Source of the DNA: an uncultured Lachnospiraceae bacterium
GTDB taxonomy: Bacteria > Bacillota > Clostridia > Lachnospirales > Lachnospiraceae
NCBI GenBank assembly: GCA_934432595.1
Contig: CAKRYR010000026.1
Location: forward strand, 1-22,187
Length of the DNA stretch: 22,187 nt
Direction of reading: 5' to 3'
In this document: piece after piece, positions 14,729 to 22,187 of the stretch
Layout: every line of letters begins with the position of its first letter
Numbering within the stretch: position 1 is the stretch's first letter
The notes under the pieces: generated by a model
Databases searched by the model: none
Told to the model about the DNA's origin: nothing
What the model saw: only the letters and a program-made list of their open reading frames with translations
Program-made: the position numbers and the translations under genes

Positions 14729-16837
14729 TTATTTTAAGTCTTCAAATGGTTTATTTAACTCTTCTGTTCCTTCTAGTACAAATCTACCTTCTTTGATTAT
14801 GCAGATATTCTCGCCCTCTGTTGTGTGAACAACAATTTCACCCAATTCGTTATATGGAATTGTTATGTCTGTATGACAATTAAAATATGCTTTATCTATT
14901 TCTGTTTTACGCATTATAGATATTTCATTATCCTTTGCTACAATTTCTTTTCCATCTGGATTATATACTTTTAAATCCTCACTCATATGATAACATGTGT
15001 CACCTATAGCAAAATGAGGTCCAGTTTTTTCTGCAATTAGTATCGGTAACTTGTCTGCTATATTATAGTTTTGTCCCATAACGTATGCAGTTGTATTAGT
15101 TCCAATTGCAAATTCACCAATAGGTAAAGTTTCATGATTGTATAACAAATTTTCTTTAATATACTTCTTTCCATCCTCTTCATTATCAAAGTTTCCACAT
15201 CTATAATCTACAACTTTACCATCTTTAAATGTAAGTTCTAAATCTATATATTTTAATTCATTTAGAAATACTTCACTTACATGAAGTACTCCATCAGTTC
15301 CTTCCAATACTGGTGAAGTAAATACTTCACCAACAGGAATATTAACATCTGCCAAGCAATTTTCAAATATTGTTTCTTTATCTGGATTACTTAATTTATA
15401 CAAATAAACTTTTAAATCTGTTCTATTACCTTTCATTCCTTTAATTGTTACATAATCCCCTTTATCTAAACAGTCAATTATAGTCTGCTGAATTCTCTTA
15501 TACAACTCCATATCTAATGTATTAACCTTAACAGTCTCATTAAATATTTCATTAAATTGTTCCCCAATATCAGGTACTGGATATGCTATTATTGTAAAGC
15601 TAATCTCATTTCTCTTTAAATACTCGTTAGATAAAATAGCAGCCTGTGTCTGGTATTCTAAGAATATTTTTTCTTGCTTTTCATTATATGAATTAGCTTC
15701 CTCCTTAGCCTTTGGTAAAAATGTTTTTTCTCCAAATACTTCTATACATGCTGGGCCAGCATATTTGCCTAAAATATCTGAATATTTTTCATATAAAACT
15801 CTTGAATTAACCAAAAACTTATCTAACATAGCTTTATCAGTGAATACTGCCTTATCAAACCTATGATCATAGTCGTACTGATTATTAGGACTTGTAGAGT
15901 AATATCCTATCTTATTAACTCCTCTCTGACTAGCAATATATCCAACTCTATATATCAAAGGCTCAAGCCCCATCTTCCTAAATTGCATAATAGCAGCTCT
16001 TACCATTCTTTCAAATCCTAGTCTATATCTAATATTAACATAAGACTTTTTACTTAAATCTATTCCTGCTGCTACAAAACCTTGCTTATATCCTTCTGTA
16101 TAAGTTCTTGCCATGCTATCTATCTCATCTTGTGATAAAGAATTAAGATGTTTTGCCATCTCTATCTCGCAATCTGAAACATACTCACCATATTTATACA
16201 GATATCTAAGATCATTTAAATCTTCATTCATTATTATATCTGTAGCAAAAGAAAAGTCCTTATCAAATTGCTCACAAAGTCTAATTTCTTGTATAATATC
16301 ACTATAATCACTTACTGAATAATAAATAGCAGACTTAACCTCTCTATATACATCTACATCCTTCTCTGAGAAAATGTTATATATCTCATTAAGTAATTCA
16401 AAAATAATGGTGATCTCAAATTTTCTCTGTTCATAAGCATATGGAATACACGCTCTTAACTCAGCTACCATATATGTTAACAATTTGCATAATCTGCTAG
16501 CCTCTTCCTCTTCCATATCCACTAAAAGTCTATTATAAACATACTCTGGATTTGCAAAGTTAGTATCATAATTCCCCGCAATTAAATCTCCATGCAACTC
16601 ATCATTATTTTTCTTCAATTCATCAAGTGACATTGTTCCTAATTTATCATTTTTTATATTGTTATATAAATTAACAATCATAGCTGCTAATTCAAATGTA
16701 TACTTAAAATATTCACTTATTGAAGATTTTTCAATATTTTCATCAATCTCTTGTGTAATATCATTTATCCTTGTTGTTACAAGTTCATATCTTTCGTCTA
16801 AATTATTAACCTTACTTACTATTTCCTTATATTTCAT
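14729..16837 (-). CDS. Aminopeptidase, M29-type catalytic domain with long N-terminal region
   Basis: The C-terminal half resembles the M29 metallo-aminopeptidases (AmpS/PepS group). It has VPDIGEQFNEIFN, IPVGEVFTSPVLEGTDG, LPIGEFAIGTN and EKTGPHFAIGDTCYH, in which the conserved Glu, Glu and His are likely dinuclear-metal ligands. About 350 N-terminal residues are helical and not recognised as part of that fold, making the protein (702 aa) much longer than the ~410-aa family norm. This looks like a fusion or lineage-specific extension. I chose the ATG at 16837 over the upstream ATG at 16906 because GAGGA lies 5-6 bases before it. No signal peptide is present, so it is probably cytoplasmic and trims peptides. 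Confidence 0.85.
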   Translation of the reverse strand: MKYKEIVSKVNNLDERYELVTTRINDITQEIDENIEKSSISEYFKYTFELAAMIVNLYNNIKNDKLGTMSLDELKKNNDELHGDLIAGNYDTNFANPEYVYNRLLVDMEEEEASRLCKLLTYMVAELRACIPYAYEQRKFEITIIFELLNEIYNIFSEKDVDVYREVKSAIYYSVSDYSDIIQEIRLCEQFDKDFSFATDIIMNEDLNDLRYLYKYGEYVSDCEIEMAKHLNSLSQDEIDSMARTYTEGYKQGFVAAGIDLSKKSYVNIRYRLGFERMVRAAIMQFRKMGLEPLIYRVGYIASQRGVNKIGYYSTSPNNQYDYDHRFDKAVFTDKAMLDKFLVNSRVLYEKYSDILGKYAGPACIEVFGEKTFLPKAKEEANSYNEKQEKIFLEYQTQAAILSNEYLKRNEISFTIIAYPVPDIGEQFNEIFNETVKVNTLDMELYKRIQQTIIDCLDKGDYVTIKGMKGNRTDLKVYLYKLSNPDKETIFENCLADVNIPVGEVFTSPVLEGTDGVLHVSEVFLNELKYIDLELTFKDGKVVDYRCGNFDNEEDGKKYIKENLLYNHETLPIGEFAIGTNTTAYVMGQNYNIADKLPILIAEKTGPHFAIGDTCYHMSEDLKVYNPDGKEIVAKDNEISIMRKTEIDKAYFNCHTDITIPYNELGEIVVHTTEGENICIIKEGRFVLEGTEELNKPFEDLK

Positions 16838-16958
16838 AAAAGTCCTCATTTCCACTATTAGTTTAATATATACAGATGATAATTCTTTGCATATAAAAAT
16901 GCTCAAAATTATACAATTCGATACAATTCACTATATTACCATACCATTTTTTGTAAAA

Positions 16959-17004
16959 AAAGTAAAGAGAAGCAAGCTTTCCTATATAGAACTCATGCTT
17001 CTCT
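16959..17004 (-). terminator. Intrinsic terminator in the aminopeptidase upstream region
   Basis: AGAGAAGCA (16966-16974) pairs with TGCTTCTCT (16996-17004) across a 21-nt loop. On the minus strand TTTACTTTTTTT follows. It stands between the promoter at 17104-17131 and the aminopeptidase start, so it could end a small RNA or act as an attenuator. Confidence 0.7.
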
Positions 17005-17097
17005 AGATATTAAATATAGTATAACATCTATACTTCCTCTTATTACAACATATCACTTCGTTAATTATTTATTATTTTTTTAATAATTTCTTAATAT
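16966..17097 (-). ncRNA. Candidate small RNA or attenuated leader
   Basis: A minus-strand promoter (17104-17131) and the terminator at 16959-17004 bracket a stretch of roughly 130 nt that contains no gene. Only a 5-codon frame after AGAGGA (start near 17016) is visible inside. The region is A+T-rich, so the promoter could be fortuitous. It is either a small RNA or the terminated 5' leader of the aminopeptidase mRNA. Confidence 0.4.
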
Positions 17098-17103
17098 TTT
17101 TTG

Positions 17104-17131
17104 ATTTTATCACATTTTTTTAATATTTCAA
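17104..17131 (-). promoter_or_regulatory. Probable sigma-A promoter with extended -10
   Basis: On the minus strand TTGAAA (17126-17131), a 16-bp spacer and TAAAAT (17104-17109) preceded by TGA. The same extended -10, TGATAAAAT, is used by rnpB on the other strand. Confidence 0.6.
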
Positions 17132-17162
17132 CACTTTTTATTAAAATTTTTATACTTTTCTA

Positions 17163-17223
17163 GAACAAAGAGTCGCTTGCGACTCTGACCCACGCGAATG
17201 GGAACGCAGTTCAAATTTCCTAT
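17163..17223. repeat. Dispersed hairpin element (family 1), copy 3
   Basis: This is the best-paired copy. AGAGTCGC and GCGACTCT (17170-17187) form an 8-bp stem. CCCACGCGAATGGG forms a second hairpin, and the initial GAAC (17163-17166) pairs with GTTC (17209-17212). It ends AAATTTCCTAT, like copy 1. It sits just downstream of the terminator of the 243-aa gene, the same relation to a terminator as copy 1. Confidence 0.78.
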
Positions 17224-17229
17224 GATACA

Positions 17230-17256
17230 AAAAAAGAGTCATTACGACTCTTTTTT
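17230..17256 (-). terminator. Intrinsic terminator of the 243-aa gene
   Basis: An A-run plus GAGTC (17236-17240) and GACTC (17246-17250) plus a T-run form an 11-bp stem with a 5-nt loop, 15 bp after the stop codon. Its symmetry would let it work on both strands. Confidence 0.88.
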
Positions 17257-17271
17257 GTTATATTATCATTC

Positions 17272-18003
17272 TTACATAGCTAACATTTCTTTATTTAACA
17301 TTTCTTCTTTAATACTCTTTTTGTTCATCTTATCAAATGATGAAATAACTCTTCTTGAAGTAATTGGATTTCTCCTTAAAACTTCATCCCTAGACATACC
17401 TTTTACTTTTATCTCAATAAAAGCTTTTCTATATAGATTAACTAGCTTTTTCTGTCTATCTCTATTCAAACACTTAAACATGGTCTTAATTTTTGGTGAA
17501 AAGTCCATCATAACATCCTTTTCAATATTAACAGTGGTCTCATCAACTGTACTATTTAAAGTATCAAATAACACTTTATGATACTCATCTGGTACACCAG
17601 CTTGAAGTATTATAGCTTCTTGTAATGACTCCTCACTATTAATAACCAAACCAGGTATTTCAAGTCCAAATTCTTCAAATGTTTCATTATAAATATCTAA
17701 TAAGTATCTTACTGTATATTGGTGAAATCCATCAAATGATTCCATAAAATTTGTGGCATTATACTCCGTATCTTCATATATCAAAGAAAATACCCAAGAA
17801 ACTAATGTACATAATCTATATTGATTCCAAACAGTTATGTTATCTTTATAATCCATTAATTTGTTTATTTTCTCACGTATAGTAATATAATCCTCATATG
17901 CAATATTAAGGTCTCCTATTATTCTTATATCTTCAGAAGTAATTTCTTCTTCGAATTTTTTTTCTAAATCCAAAAGTGACATATTTTTTGTTAGATTTTT
18001 CAT
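17272..18003 (-). CDS. Hypothetical protein, 243 aa, mostly helical
   Basis: I do not recognise this family. The product is hydrophilic and predicted to be largely alpha-helical, without signal peptide, transmembrane helix, zinc ligands or nucleotide-binding motif. The N-terminal two thirds are acidic (EEITSEDIRIIGDLN). The last 60 residues are basic (NRDRQKKLVNLYRKAF ... RRNPITSRRVISSFDKMNKK), so the C-terminus could contact nucleic acid. AAGGATG precedes the ATG at a normal distance. It is a single-gene unit with its own terminator, transcribed divergently from rnpB with 175 bp between. A TTGGCA-17-TATTTT pair near 18058-18086 is a weak promoter candidate. Confidence 0.75.
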   Translation of the reverse strand: MKNLTKNMSLLDLEKKFEEEITSEDIRIIGDLNIAYEDYITIREKINKLMDYKDNITVWNQYRLCTLVSWVFSLIYEDTEYNATNFMESFDGFHQYTVRYLLDIYNETFEEFGLEIPGLVINSEESLQEAIILQAGVPDEYHKVLFDTLNSTVDETTVNIEKDVMMDFSPKIKTMFKCLNRDRQKKLVNLYRKAFIEIKVKGMSRDEVLRRNPITSRRVISSFDKMNKKSIKEEMLNKEMLAM

Positions 18004-18091
18004 ATAATTTTCATCCTTTCTGTTACATAATTCCCCACAGGTTAACTTCCTGAAAATTGTATAAAATATTCCTTTTAACGTTTAATGCCAA

Positions 18092-18125
18092 GCAAAATTA
18101 AAAAACTTCCAAAATTTAATTTTGC
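18092..18125. other. 11-bp inverted repeat between divergent promoters
   Basis: GCAAAATTAAA (18092-18102) and TTTAATTTTGC (18115-18125) form a perfect stem with a 12-nt loop. It lies 18 bp upstream of the rnpB -35 box. It may be an operator or a chance A+T palindrome. Confidence 0.35.
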
Positions 18126-18142
18126 ATTTTATTATATTTTTA

Positions 18143-18171
18143 TTTACACACAATAACAAAAGTGATAAAAT
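18143..18171 (+). promoter_or_regulatory. Sigma-A promoter of rnpB
   Basis: TTTACA (18143-18148), 17 bp, then TAAAAT (18166-18171) with a TGA extension. The expected start point, about 18178, coincides with the first paired bases of the RNA. Confidence 0.85.
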
Positions 18172-18178
18172 ACCTAGA

Positions 18179-18534
18179 GTGAGTAGCACAGATGGTCGCG
18201 CCTATGAATGTGGAAACACTATAGGTGAGGAAAGTCCGAGCTTCGTAGGGCAAAGTGCCGGATAACGTCCGGTGGAGGCGACTCCAAGGCTAGTGCAACA
18301 GAAATATACCGCTAGGGTAGTTTATCTACACTAGTAAGGGTGGAAAGGTGGCTTAAGAGACCACCGCCTATATGGTAACATATAGGGCTATGTAAACCCC
18401 ACTTGAAGCAAGACCGAATATAAAGCTATACGGTTGCCCGCCGTGCTTTTAGGTAGGTCGCTTGAGCTAGATGGTAACATCTAGACTAGAAAGATGACCA
18501 TTTAATACAGAACTCGGCTTATAGTGCTGCTCAC
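18179..18534 (+). rRNA. placeholder class: RNase P RNA (not ribosomal); see next entry
   Basis: The RNA here is RNase P RNA and is annotated in full in the following ncRNA entry. Disregard the rRNA type; no ribosomal RNA gene is present in this window. Confidence 0.01.
18179..18534 (+). ncRNA. rnpB: RNase P RNA (catalytic RNA of ribonuclease P)
   Basis: This is the ribozyme that cuts the 5' leader from precursor tRNAs. The ends GTGAGTAGCAC (18179-18189) and GTGCTGCTCAC (18524-18534) form the terminal helix P1. The universally conserved blocks are present: GAGGAAAGTCCGAGCTTC near 18227-18244 (CR-I region), ACAGAAA near 18299, AAGGGTGGAAAGGTG near 18336-18350, and the 3' conserved TACAGAACTCGGCTTATAG near 18506-18524. 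Length is about 356 nt, normal for bacterial RNase P RNA. It is the only clear gene on the plus strand, with its own promoter and terminator. The exact ends may differ by a few nucleotides. Confidence 0.97.
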
Positions 18535-18555
18535 TATTTTAATACTTCTTGTATT

Positions 18556-18585
18556 AGATAATAATTTAAATTATTATCTTTTTTT
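18556..18585 (+). terminator. Intrinsic terminator of rnpB
   Basis: AGATAATAA (18556-18564) pairs with TTATTATCT (18571-18579), followed by six T. A smaller hairpin, AATAC/GTATT, lies directly upstream. Confidence 0.85.
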
Positions 18586-18662
18586 ATGTGCAAATCTTTT
18601 ATCAGTTGTTTAACTTATTTTCTTTTCCAATATATATCAAGTTTATATCATTTTCATCATTA

Positions 18663-20330
18663 TTATCCAACATTGAAACAACTTCCACCAACAAACTCTC
18701 TTAAAATTGAATTCTTTGGAACTTCTTCACTACTTACTCCAATAAAGTAATCTAAAAACTTAAGTATTTTCTTTGCTTCAATATATTCTGGACAATTCCT
18801 ATCCATCCCAAACAGAGCAGGCTCTGCATATTGTTTTAATATAGCTAATTCGTAGATTAAAGCGGAGTTGAACATAACATCTGCTTCCTCTTGAAAAGGA
18901 AATATATTCTCATTTTCTCCTCTTCTAACGGATGGCCACATAGCTATTGTAGTCTGTGCTTTAGTTCCTCTTGTACGCATATCTCTAACAATACGTCTAA
19001 TTAACCTACCGTCACTAGTAGCAATTCTATTATGTTCATCAACGTTTATCTGCGTTAATGCACTAATATATATTTTAAATTTTGATTCTCTTGGTAAAGA
19101 ATAAGATAATTTATCATTTAAGCAATGAATTCCTTCAATAACAAGAATATCATCATCACCTAATTTTTTAAAATCACCTTTATATTCTCTTTTACCTTTT
19201 TTAAAGTTGAAAACTGGTAATTCAACTGTTTCTCCATTCAATAAAGCTAACATATCTTTATTAAATTGTTCAACATCAATTGCCTCTAAGCACTCGAAAT
19301 TAGGATTACCATCCTCATCTAGTGGCGTTTTATCTCTATCAACAAAATAATTATCTACAGCTATTGGATGTGGTTTTAATCCATAAGTCATTAACTGTAT
19401 TGATAATCTATGTGAAAATGTAGTCTTCCCTGAAGAAGATGGTCCAGCTATCATTACAAACTTTTTACCCTTTGAATTCTTAATTTGTTCAGCAATCTCA
19501 GCTATTTTCTTTTCTTGGAAAGCCTCTTGGACAAGAATTAAATCATTAATTTTGCCTTGAGCTATAATATCATTTAACGCACCTATAGTCTCAACTTGCA
19601 TGGTCTTACCCCATTCATTTGATTCTTTAAGTGTTTTAAACAATTTCATAGTTGGTTTGTATTCACCAATCTCTCTTGGAGTTCTTGTACTAGGTGTTTG
19701 AATAATTAGTCCATCTTCAAATAAATGCAAATCAAAGTATTTAAGAATTCCTGTATTGGCTGGCATATATCCGTAAAAATAATCATCAAAGCCATCTAAA
19801 CTATATACATTTGTCTTAGATCCTCTCCTGTACTTAAACAAATTTGCTTTATCATACATCTTGTGTTTCTTAAATATTTCTCTTGCCATATCTGTAGAAA
19901 TACTTCTTTTTTCAAACGGAAGATTCTTAGCAACAAGTTCATTCATCCTTGCTTTAACTTTATCGATAATTTCTTGATTAAGCTTAATCTTTCCAAATAC
20001 TTCGCAATAGTATCCTGTACCTAGTGCAAATTCCAACAAGAACTTATCAATATTTTCTTCACCAACGACTTCATATAATGATTTAAGCATTAATAAAACT
20101 AGACCTCTTACATATGTCTTTTTTCCTGCCTTATCTGCAGTAGTTAAGAATTTTATTTCACAAGGTTTATTAATTATCCTTGGCAATTCACGTAATTTTC
20201 CATTAACAACCGCTAAGATAATATCATTATCTTCCTTACATTGATACTGTTTTGCTAACTCAAGTAATGTAGTCCCTCTCTCTACTTCAATTTCACTATC
20301 ATAAAGAGTTACCTTAATCTTCTCTGCCAT
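18663..20330 (-). CDS. Nucleoside kinase (TGS domain plus uridine kinase-like P-loop domain)
   Basis: This 555-aa protein combines a TGS domain (1-66, MAEKIKVTLYDSEIEVERGT), a region like the second additional domain of threonyl-tRNA synthetase (about 70-250), and a C-terminal uridine kinase/phosphoribulokinase-type P-loop domain. Walker A is GPSSSGKTT at 295-303, and DNYFVDRDKTP, LVIEGIHCLND and the arginine-rich RLIRRIVRDMRTRG segment follow. It probably phosphorylates uridine or a related nucleoside with ATP or GTP, but the substrate cannot be read from sequence. The same fusion is common in Clostridia, so it is not an artefact. AAGGAG is 8 bases before the ATG. It lies 101 bp after the Nif3-like gene and may be in the same transcript. 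Confidence 0.9.
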   Translation of the reverse strand: MAEKIKVTLYDSEIEVERGTTLLELAKQYQCKEDNDIILAVVNGKLRELPRIINKPCEIKFLTTADKAGKKTYVRGLVLLMLKSLYEVVGEENIDKFLLEFALGTGYYCEVFGKIKLNQEIIDKVKARMNELVAKNLPFEKRSISTDMAREIFKKHKMYDKANLFKYRRGSKTNVYSLDGFDDYFYGYMPANTGILKYFDLHLFEDGLIIQTPSTRTPREIGEYKPTMKLFKTLKESNEWGKTMQVETIGALNDIIAQGKINDLILVQEAFQEKKIAEIAEQIKNSKGKKFVMIAGPSSSGKTTFSHRLSIQLMTYGLKPHPIAVDNYFVDRDKTPLDEDGNPNFECLEAIDVEQFNKDMLALLNGETVELPVFNFKKGKREYKGDFKKLGDDDILVIEGIHCLNDKLSYSLPRESKFKIYISALTQINVDEHNRIATSDGRLIRRIVRDMRTRGTKAQTTIAMWPSVRRGENENIFPFQEEADVMFNSALIYELAILKQYAEPALFGMDRNCPEYIEAKKILKFLDYFIGVSSEEVPKNSILREFVGGSCFNVG

Positions 20331-20431
20331 ATTCTTATCTCCTTATAATAATATAGTTAGGCTTTGTACCCTATAACTAATTTTTACTAGTCAACAGCAT
20401 TAGAGATTATAAACCTACCTATAATATTTCA

Positions 20432-21238
20432 TTAAATTATAGTAAATGGACTTTTCTCTGTCGCAATATCTACTTTAACACCAAAATCAGTCAGCTTATT
20501 ATTAAGGTATTCAGCAATATATTCTACAAAGAAATGTTCTGTATCATAGTGACCTGCATCTATAAGACAGATTCCTTCTTCTAATGCATCTACTGCACTA
20601 TGATAATCAATATCCCCAGTTATTAATACATCCACCTTTTCTTTAATTGCTTTCTTTATATAAGATTTACCTGAACCAGGTAAAATGGCAATTCTATTTA
20701 ATCTTTTTTGTAAATCTCCTACAACCCTTACCCTATCTATATTAAATATATCTTTAACTAATTCAGAACATTCTCTTAAGGTTATACTTTTCGTTACATT
20801 TCCAATACTACCTATTCCGACTGTAATATTTTCTCCAGCTACACAACAAGAATATTCGTCAGTTACATCTAATCTAATAGCCTCTTCTAATCCCATTTTT
20901 TCAGCTGCTACCCTTGCCATAACAACCGCATCCATATTAGTATGCAGTGAATAGCAAACAATATCATTTTTAGCTAACTTAGTAATCTTTCTTCCTATAA
21001 CCTTTTCAAAAGATAAAGTTTTAACTGAACTAAATATCATAGGATGATGTGTAATTATCATGTCTACATCTTTTTCAATTCCTTGTTCTATTACATTTTC
21101 TGTCGGTTCTAATGCAACAAGTATTCTATTAACATCTATATCTTTATTTCCATAAGACAATCCACAATTATCCCAATCCTCTGCAAATTTCTGTGGAGCT
21201 AATTCTTCCAAAATGTCTATTATATTTTTACACTTCAT
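20432..21238 (-). CDS. Nif3-like dinuclear metal centre protein (GTP cyclohydrolase I type 2-like)
   Basis: Members of this widely conserved family hold two metal ions; their cellular role is unsettled. The 268-aa protein has the metal-binding motifs ITHHPMIF (H64, H65), HTNMDA (D103) and the C-terminal GHYDTEHFFVEYI (His and Glu near residue 230). The typical start FAEDWDNCGLSYG is present. It is the short form, like Escherichia coli YbgI, without the PII-like insert of Bacillus YqfO. Its ATG overlaps the end of trmK by 11 bp, so translation is coupled. The trmK-nif3 pairing is common in Firmicutes, often downstream of the rpoD-dnaG genes. Confidence 0.93.
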   Translation of the reverse strand: MKCKNIIDILEELAPQKFAEDWDNCGLSYGNKDIDVNRILVALEPTENVIEQGIEKDVDMIITHHPMIFSSVKTLSFEKVIGRKITKLAKNDIVCYSLHTNMDAVVMARVAAEKMGLEEAIRLDVTDEYSCCVAGENITVGIGSIGNVTKSITLRECSELVKDIFNIDRVRVVGDLQKRLNRIAILPGSGKSYIKKAIKEKVDVLITGDIDYHSAVDALEEGICLIDAGHYDTEHFFVEYIAEYLNNKLTDFGVKVDIATEKSPFTII

Positions 21239-21992
21239 AATACTTTAAGCCCTCTCGTATAAGTTGTAAATCATCATTTAATTCTTTAATTCTATCAGCA
21301 TTATTATCACTATTTAAACCAGCTAGAATCATCTCTATTTTTAATTTATTTTTATTTAAATATTTATATAATGTTTCATTTCTATGTACTAATAGATACT
21401 CACCATATCTATCAAATAATTCTTTATTTTTATATTTTTTATTACTTTGAATATTATTATTAATATCCGTTGAATCACCACAATACTGATGTGATATACT
21501 GTCATAATATTCATTCCTTGCATCAATTATGACATAAAATTTACCGTCCTCTATTAACATATCCTCATATATTATTCTATATCCAATATTGTCTAGATAT
21601 TCTCTAACCAAATAAATCTCTGACTGTGGTTGTAAAACTAACTGCTTACAATTCTTAACAACCTCTATACTATCCTCTAATATCTTATTAGTCAATCTCC
21701 CACCCATTCCAGAAATGAGTAAAGTATCAACTTCACCTATTCTTAATTCTTTACCACCATCAGATAATCTTGTATCTATTACTTGTTCTAATCCAAATGT
21801 TTCTATATTCTTCTTAGCTCTCTCTAATGGTCCTTTATTAATATCTAAAGCCACTACATTTCTAGCAATAGTATTTTTCATTAAATATATTGCAGTATAT
21901 GCATGATCACATCCAATATCTGCGACTCTACTACCCTTGCATACACAATTTGCAACTTTCTCTAATCTATCTGAAATATTTAAATTATTCAT
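21228..21992 (-). CDS. trmK: tRNA (adenine-22-N1)-methyltransferase TrmK
   Basis: TrmK methylates N1 of adenine 22 in certain tRNAs using S-adenosylmethionine. The 254-aa protein has the SAM-binding motif VADIGCDHAY (23-32), ALDINKGPLERAK (48-60) and the family signature LISGMGGRL (92-100) followed by LVLQPQSEIYLVREYL. The C-terminal part is a helical coiled-coil region (KNKLKIEMILAGLNSD). AAGGAG lies 13 bases before the ATG, longer than usual, but no better in-frame start exists. A sigma-A promoter (22024-22052) precedes it. It overlaps the next gene by 11 bp. Confidence 0.94.
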   Translation of the reverse strand: MNNLNISDRLEKVANCVCKGSRVADIGCDHAYTAIYLMKNTIARNVVALDINKGPLERAKKNIETFGLEQVIDTRLSDGGKELRIGEVDTLLISGMGGRLTNKILEDSIEVVKNCKQLVLQPQSEIYLVREYLDNIGYRIIYEDMLIEDGKFYVIIDARNEYYDSISHQYCGDSTDINNNIQSNKKYKNKELFDRYGEYLLVHRNETLYKYLNKNKLKIEMILAGLNSDNNADRIKELNDDLQLIREGLKYYEV

Positions 21993-22023
21993 GCAAAAAA
22001 GTTATCTCCTTATAACACAACAC

Positions 22024-22052
22024 ATTATAACACACAGCTATCTAAATTTCCA
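22024..22052 (-). promoter_or_regulatory. Sigma-A promoter of the trmK operon
   Basis: On the minus strand TGGAAA (22047-22052), 17 bp, then TATAAT (22024-22029) with a TG extension (TGTTATAAT). It lies 32 bp before the trmK start. Confidence 0.75.
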
Positions 22053-22089
22053 CTATATTTTTAACTTTTACTCAATTTATTTTCATAAA

Positions 22090-22112
22090 AAGTGGGCACT
22101 TAGTGCCCACTT
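22090..22112 (-). terminator. Intrinsic terminator of a gene right of the window
   Basis: AAGTGGGCAC (22090-22099) and GTGCCCACTT (22103-22112) form a perfect 10-bp stem with a TTA loop, followed on the minus strand by a T-run. It would end a minus-strand gene entering from the right edge. Confidence 0.8.
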
Positions 22113-22124
22113 CAGACTGTAGAC

Positions 22125-22160
22125 AAAGCAGGTCTAGGATTGCCATCCTAGACCTGCTTT
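22125..22160. terminator. Perfect 16-bp hairpin next to a terminator
   Basis: AAAGCAGGTCTAGGAT (22125-22140) and its exact complement (22145-22160) enclose a 4-nt loop. On the plus strand TCTCTTT follows the terminal TTT, giving a terminator-like tail. The minus strand lacks a T-run after it. It is 12 bp from the previous hairpin. Confidence 0.6.
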
Positions 22161-22187
22161 TCTCTTTAATAAATAAAAATTTATGAA

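Noticed and set aside
18179..18534. Ribosomal RNA gene
   Set aside because: The conserved blocks and paired ends are those of RNase P RNA. The rRNA-typed line in the feature list is only a cross-reference with near-zero confidence and should be ignored.

Overview
The window looks like chromosomal DNA of a low-GC, endospore-forming anaerobic Firmicute, most likely a member of the Lachnospiraceae/Clostridia. The evidence is strong A+T bias, the spoIIAA-spoIIAB-sigF operon, GGAGG-type ribosome binding sites, sigma-A promoters, a ClpC-type unfoldase and a small protein typical of Lachnospiraceae. All fourteen larger protein genes plus one 47-codon gene are on the minus strand. The RNase P RNA gene is the only clear plus-strand gene. 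I see no tRNA genes, phage genes, transposase genes or CRISPR array.

Layout by coordinate: (1) 1-873 is non-coding and rich in repeats: a 74-bp tandem palindrome array cut by the window edge, one copy of a dispersed hairpin element, two strong hairpins and a 28-bp tandem repeat. (2) 874-2471 is spoIIAA-spoIIAB-sigF, the forespore sigma-F switch. (3) 2625-5595 is a purA operon: promoter, purA, an overlooked 47-aa gene, and a membrane-anchored zinc-ribbon/TPR protein, ending at a terminator. (4) 5652-7084 is radA with its promoter. (5) 7146-7681 is a small conserved protein of unknown function. (6) 8031-9810 is a queuosine-precursor unit: promoter, PreQ1-I-like riboswitch with terminator and antiterminator, a radical SAM protein and a YhhQ-type transporter. 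(7) 9840-10350 holds a 343-bp imperfect palindrome next to a pair of 20-bp direct repeats. (8) 10386-13274 is a GntR-type regulator followed by clpC. (9) 13463-16837 holds a secreted, membrane-anchored cohesin/cadherin-like protein and a large M29-type aminopeptidase. (10) 16959-18003 is a candidate small RNA and an unknown 243-aa protein. (11) 18143-18585 is rnpB on the plus strand with promoter and terminator. (12) 18663-22052 is a TGS-domain nucleoside kinase, then a Nif3-like protein and TrmK, preceded by a promoter and two strong hairpins.

The protein genes are mostly housekeeping. The most unusual content is between genes. Four unrelated structured sequences occur here: the 74-bp palindrome array, a three-copy ~55-60-nt hairpin element, a two-copy ~80-nt nested-hairpin element whose stem sequences differ while pairing is kept, and the 343-bp palindrome. 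The best functional story is the preQ1-controlled operon, whose radical SAM enzyme (CX4CX2C cluster motif) beside a YhhQ transporter suggests queuine salvage.
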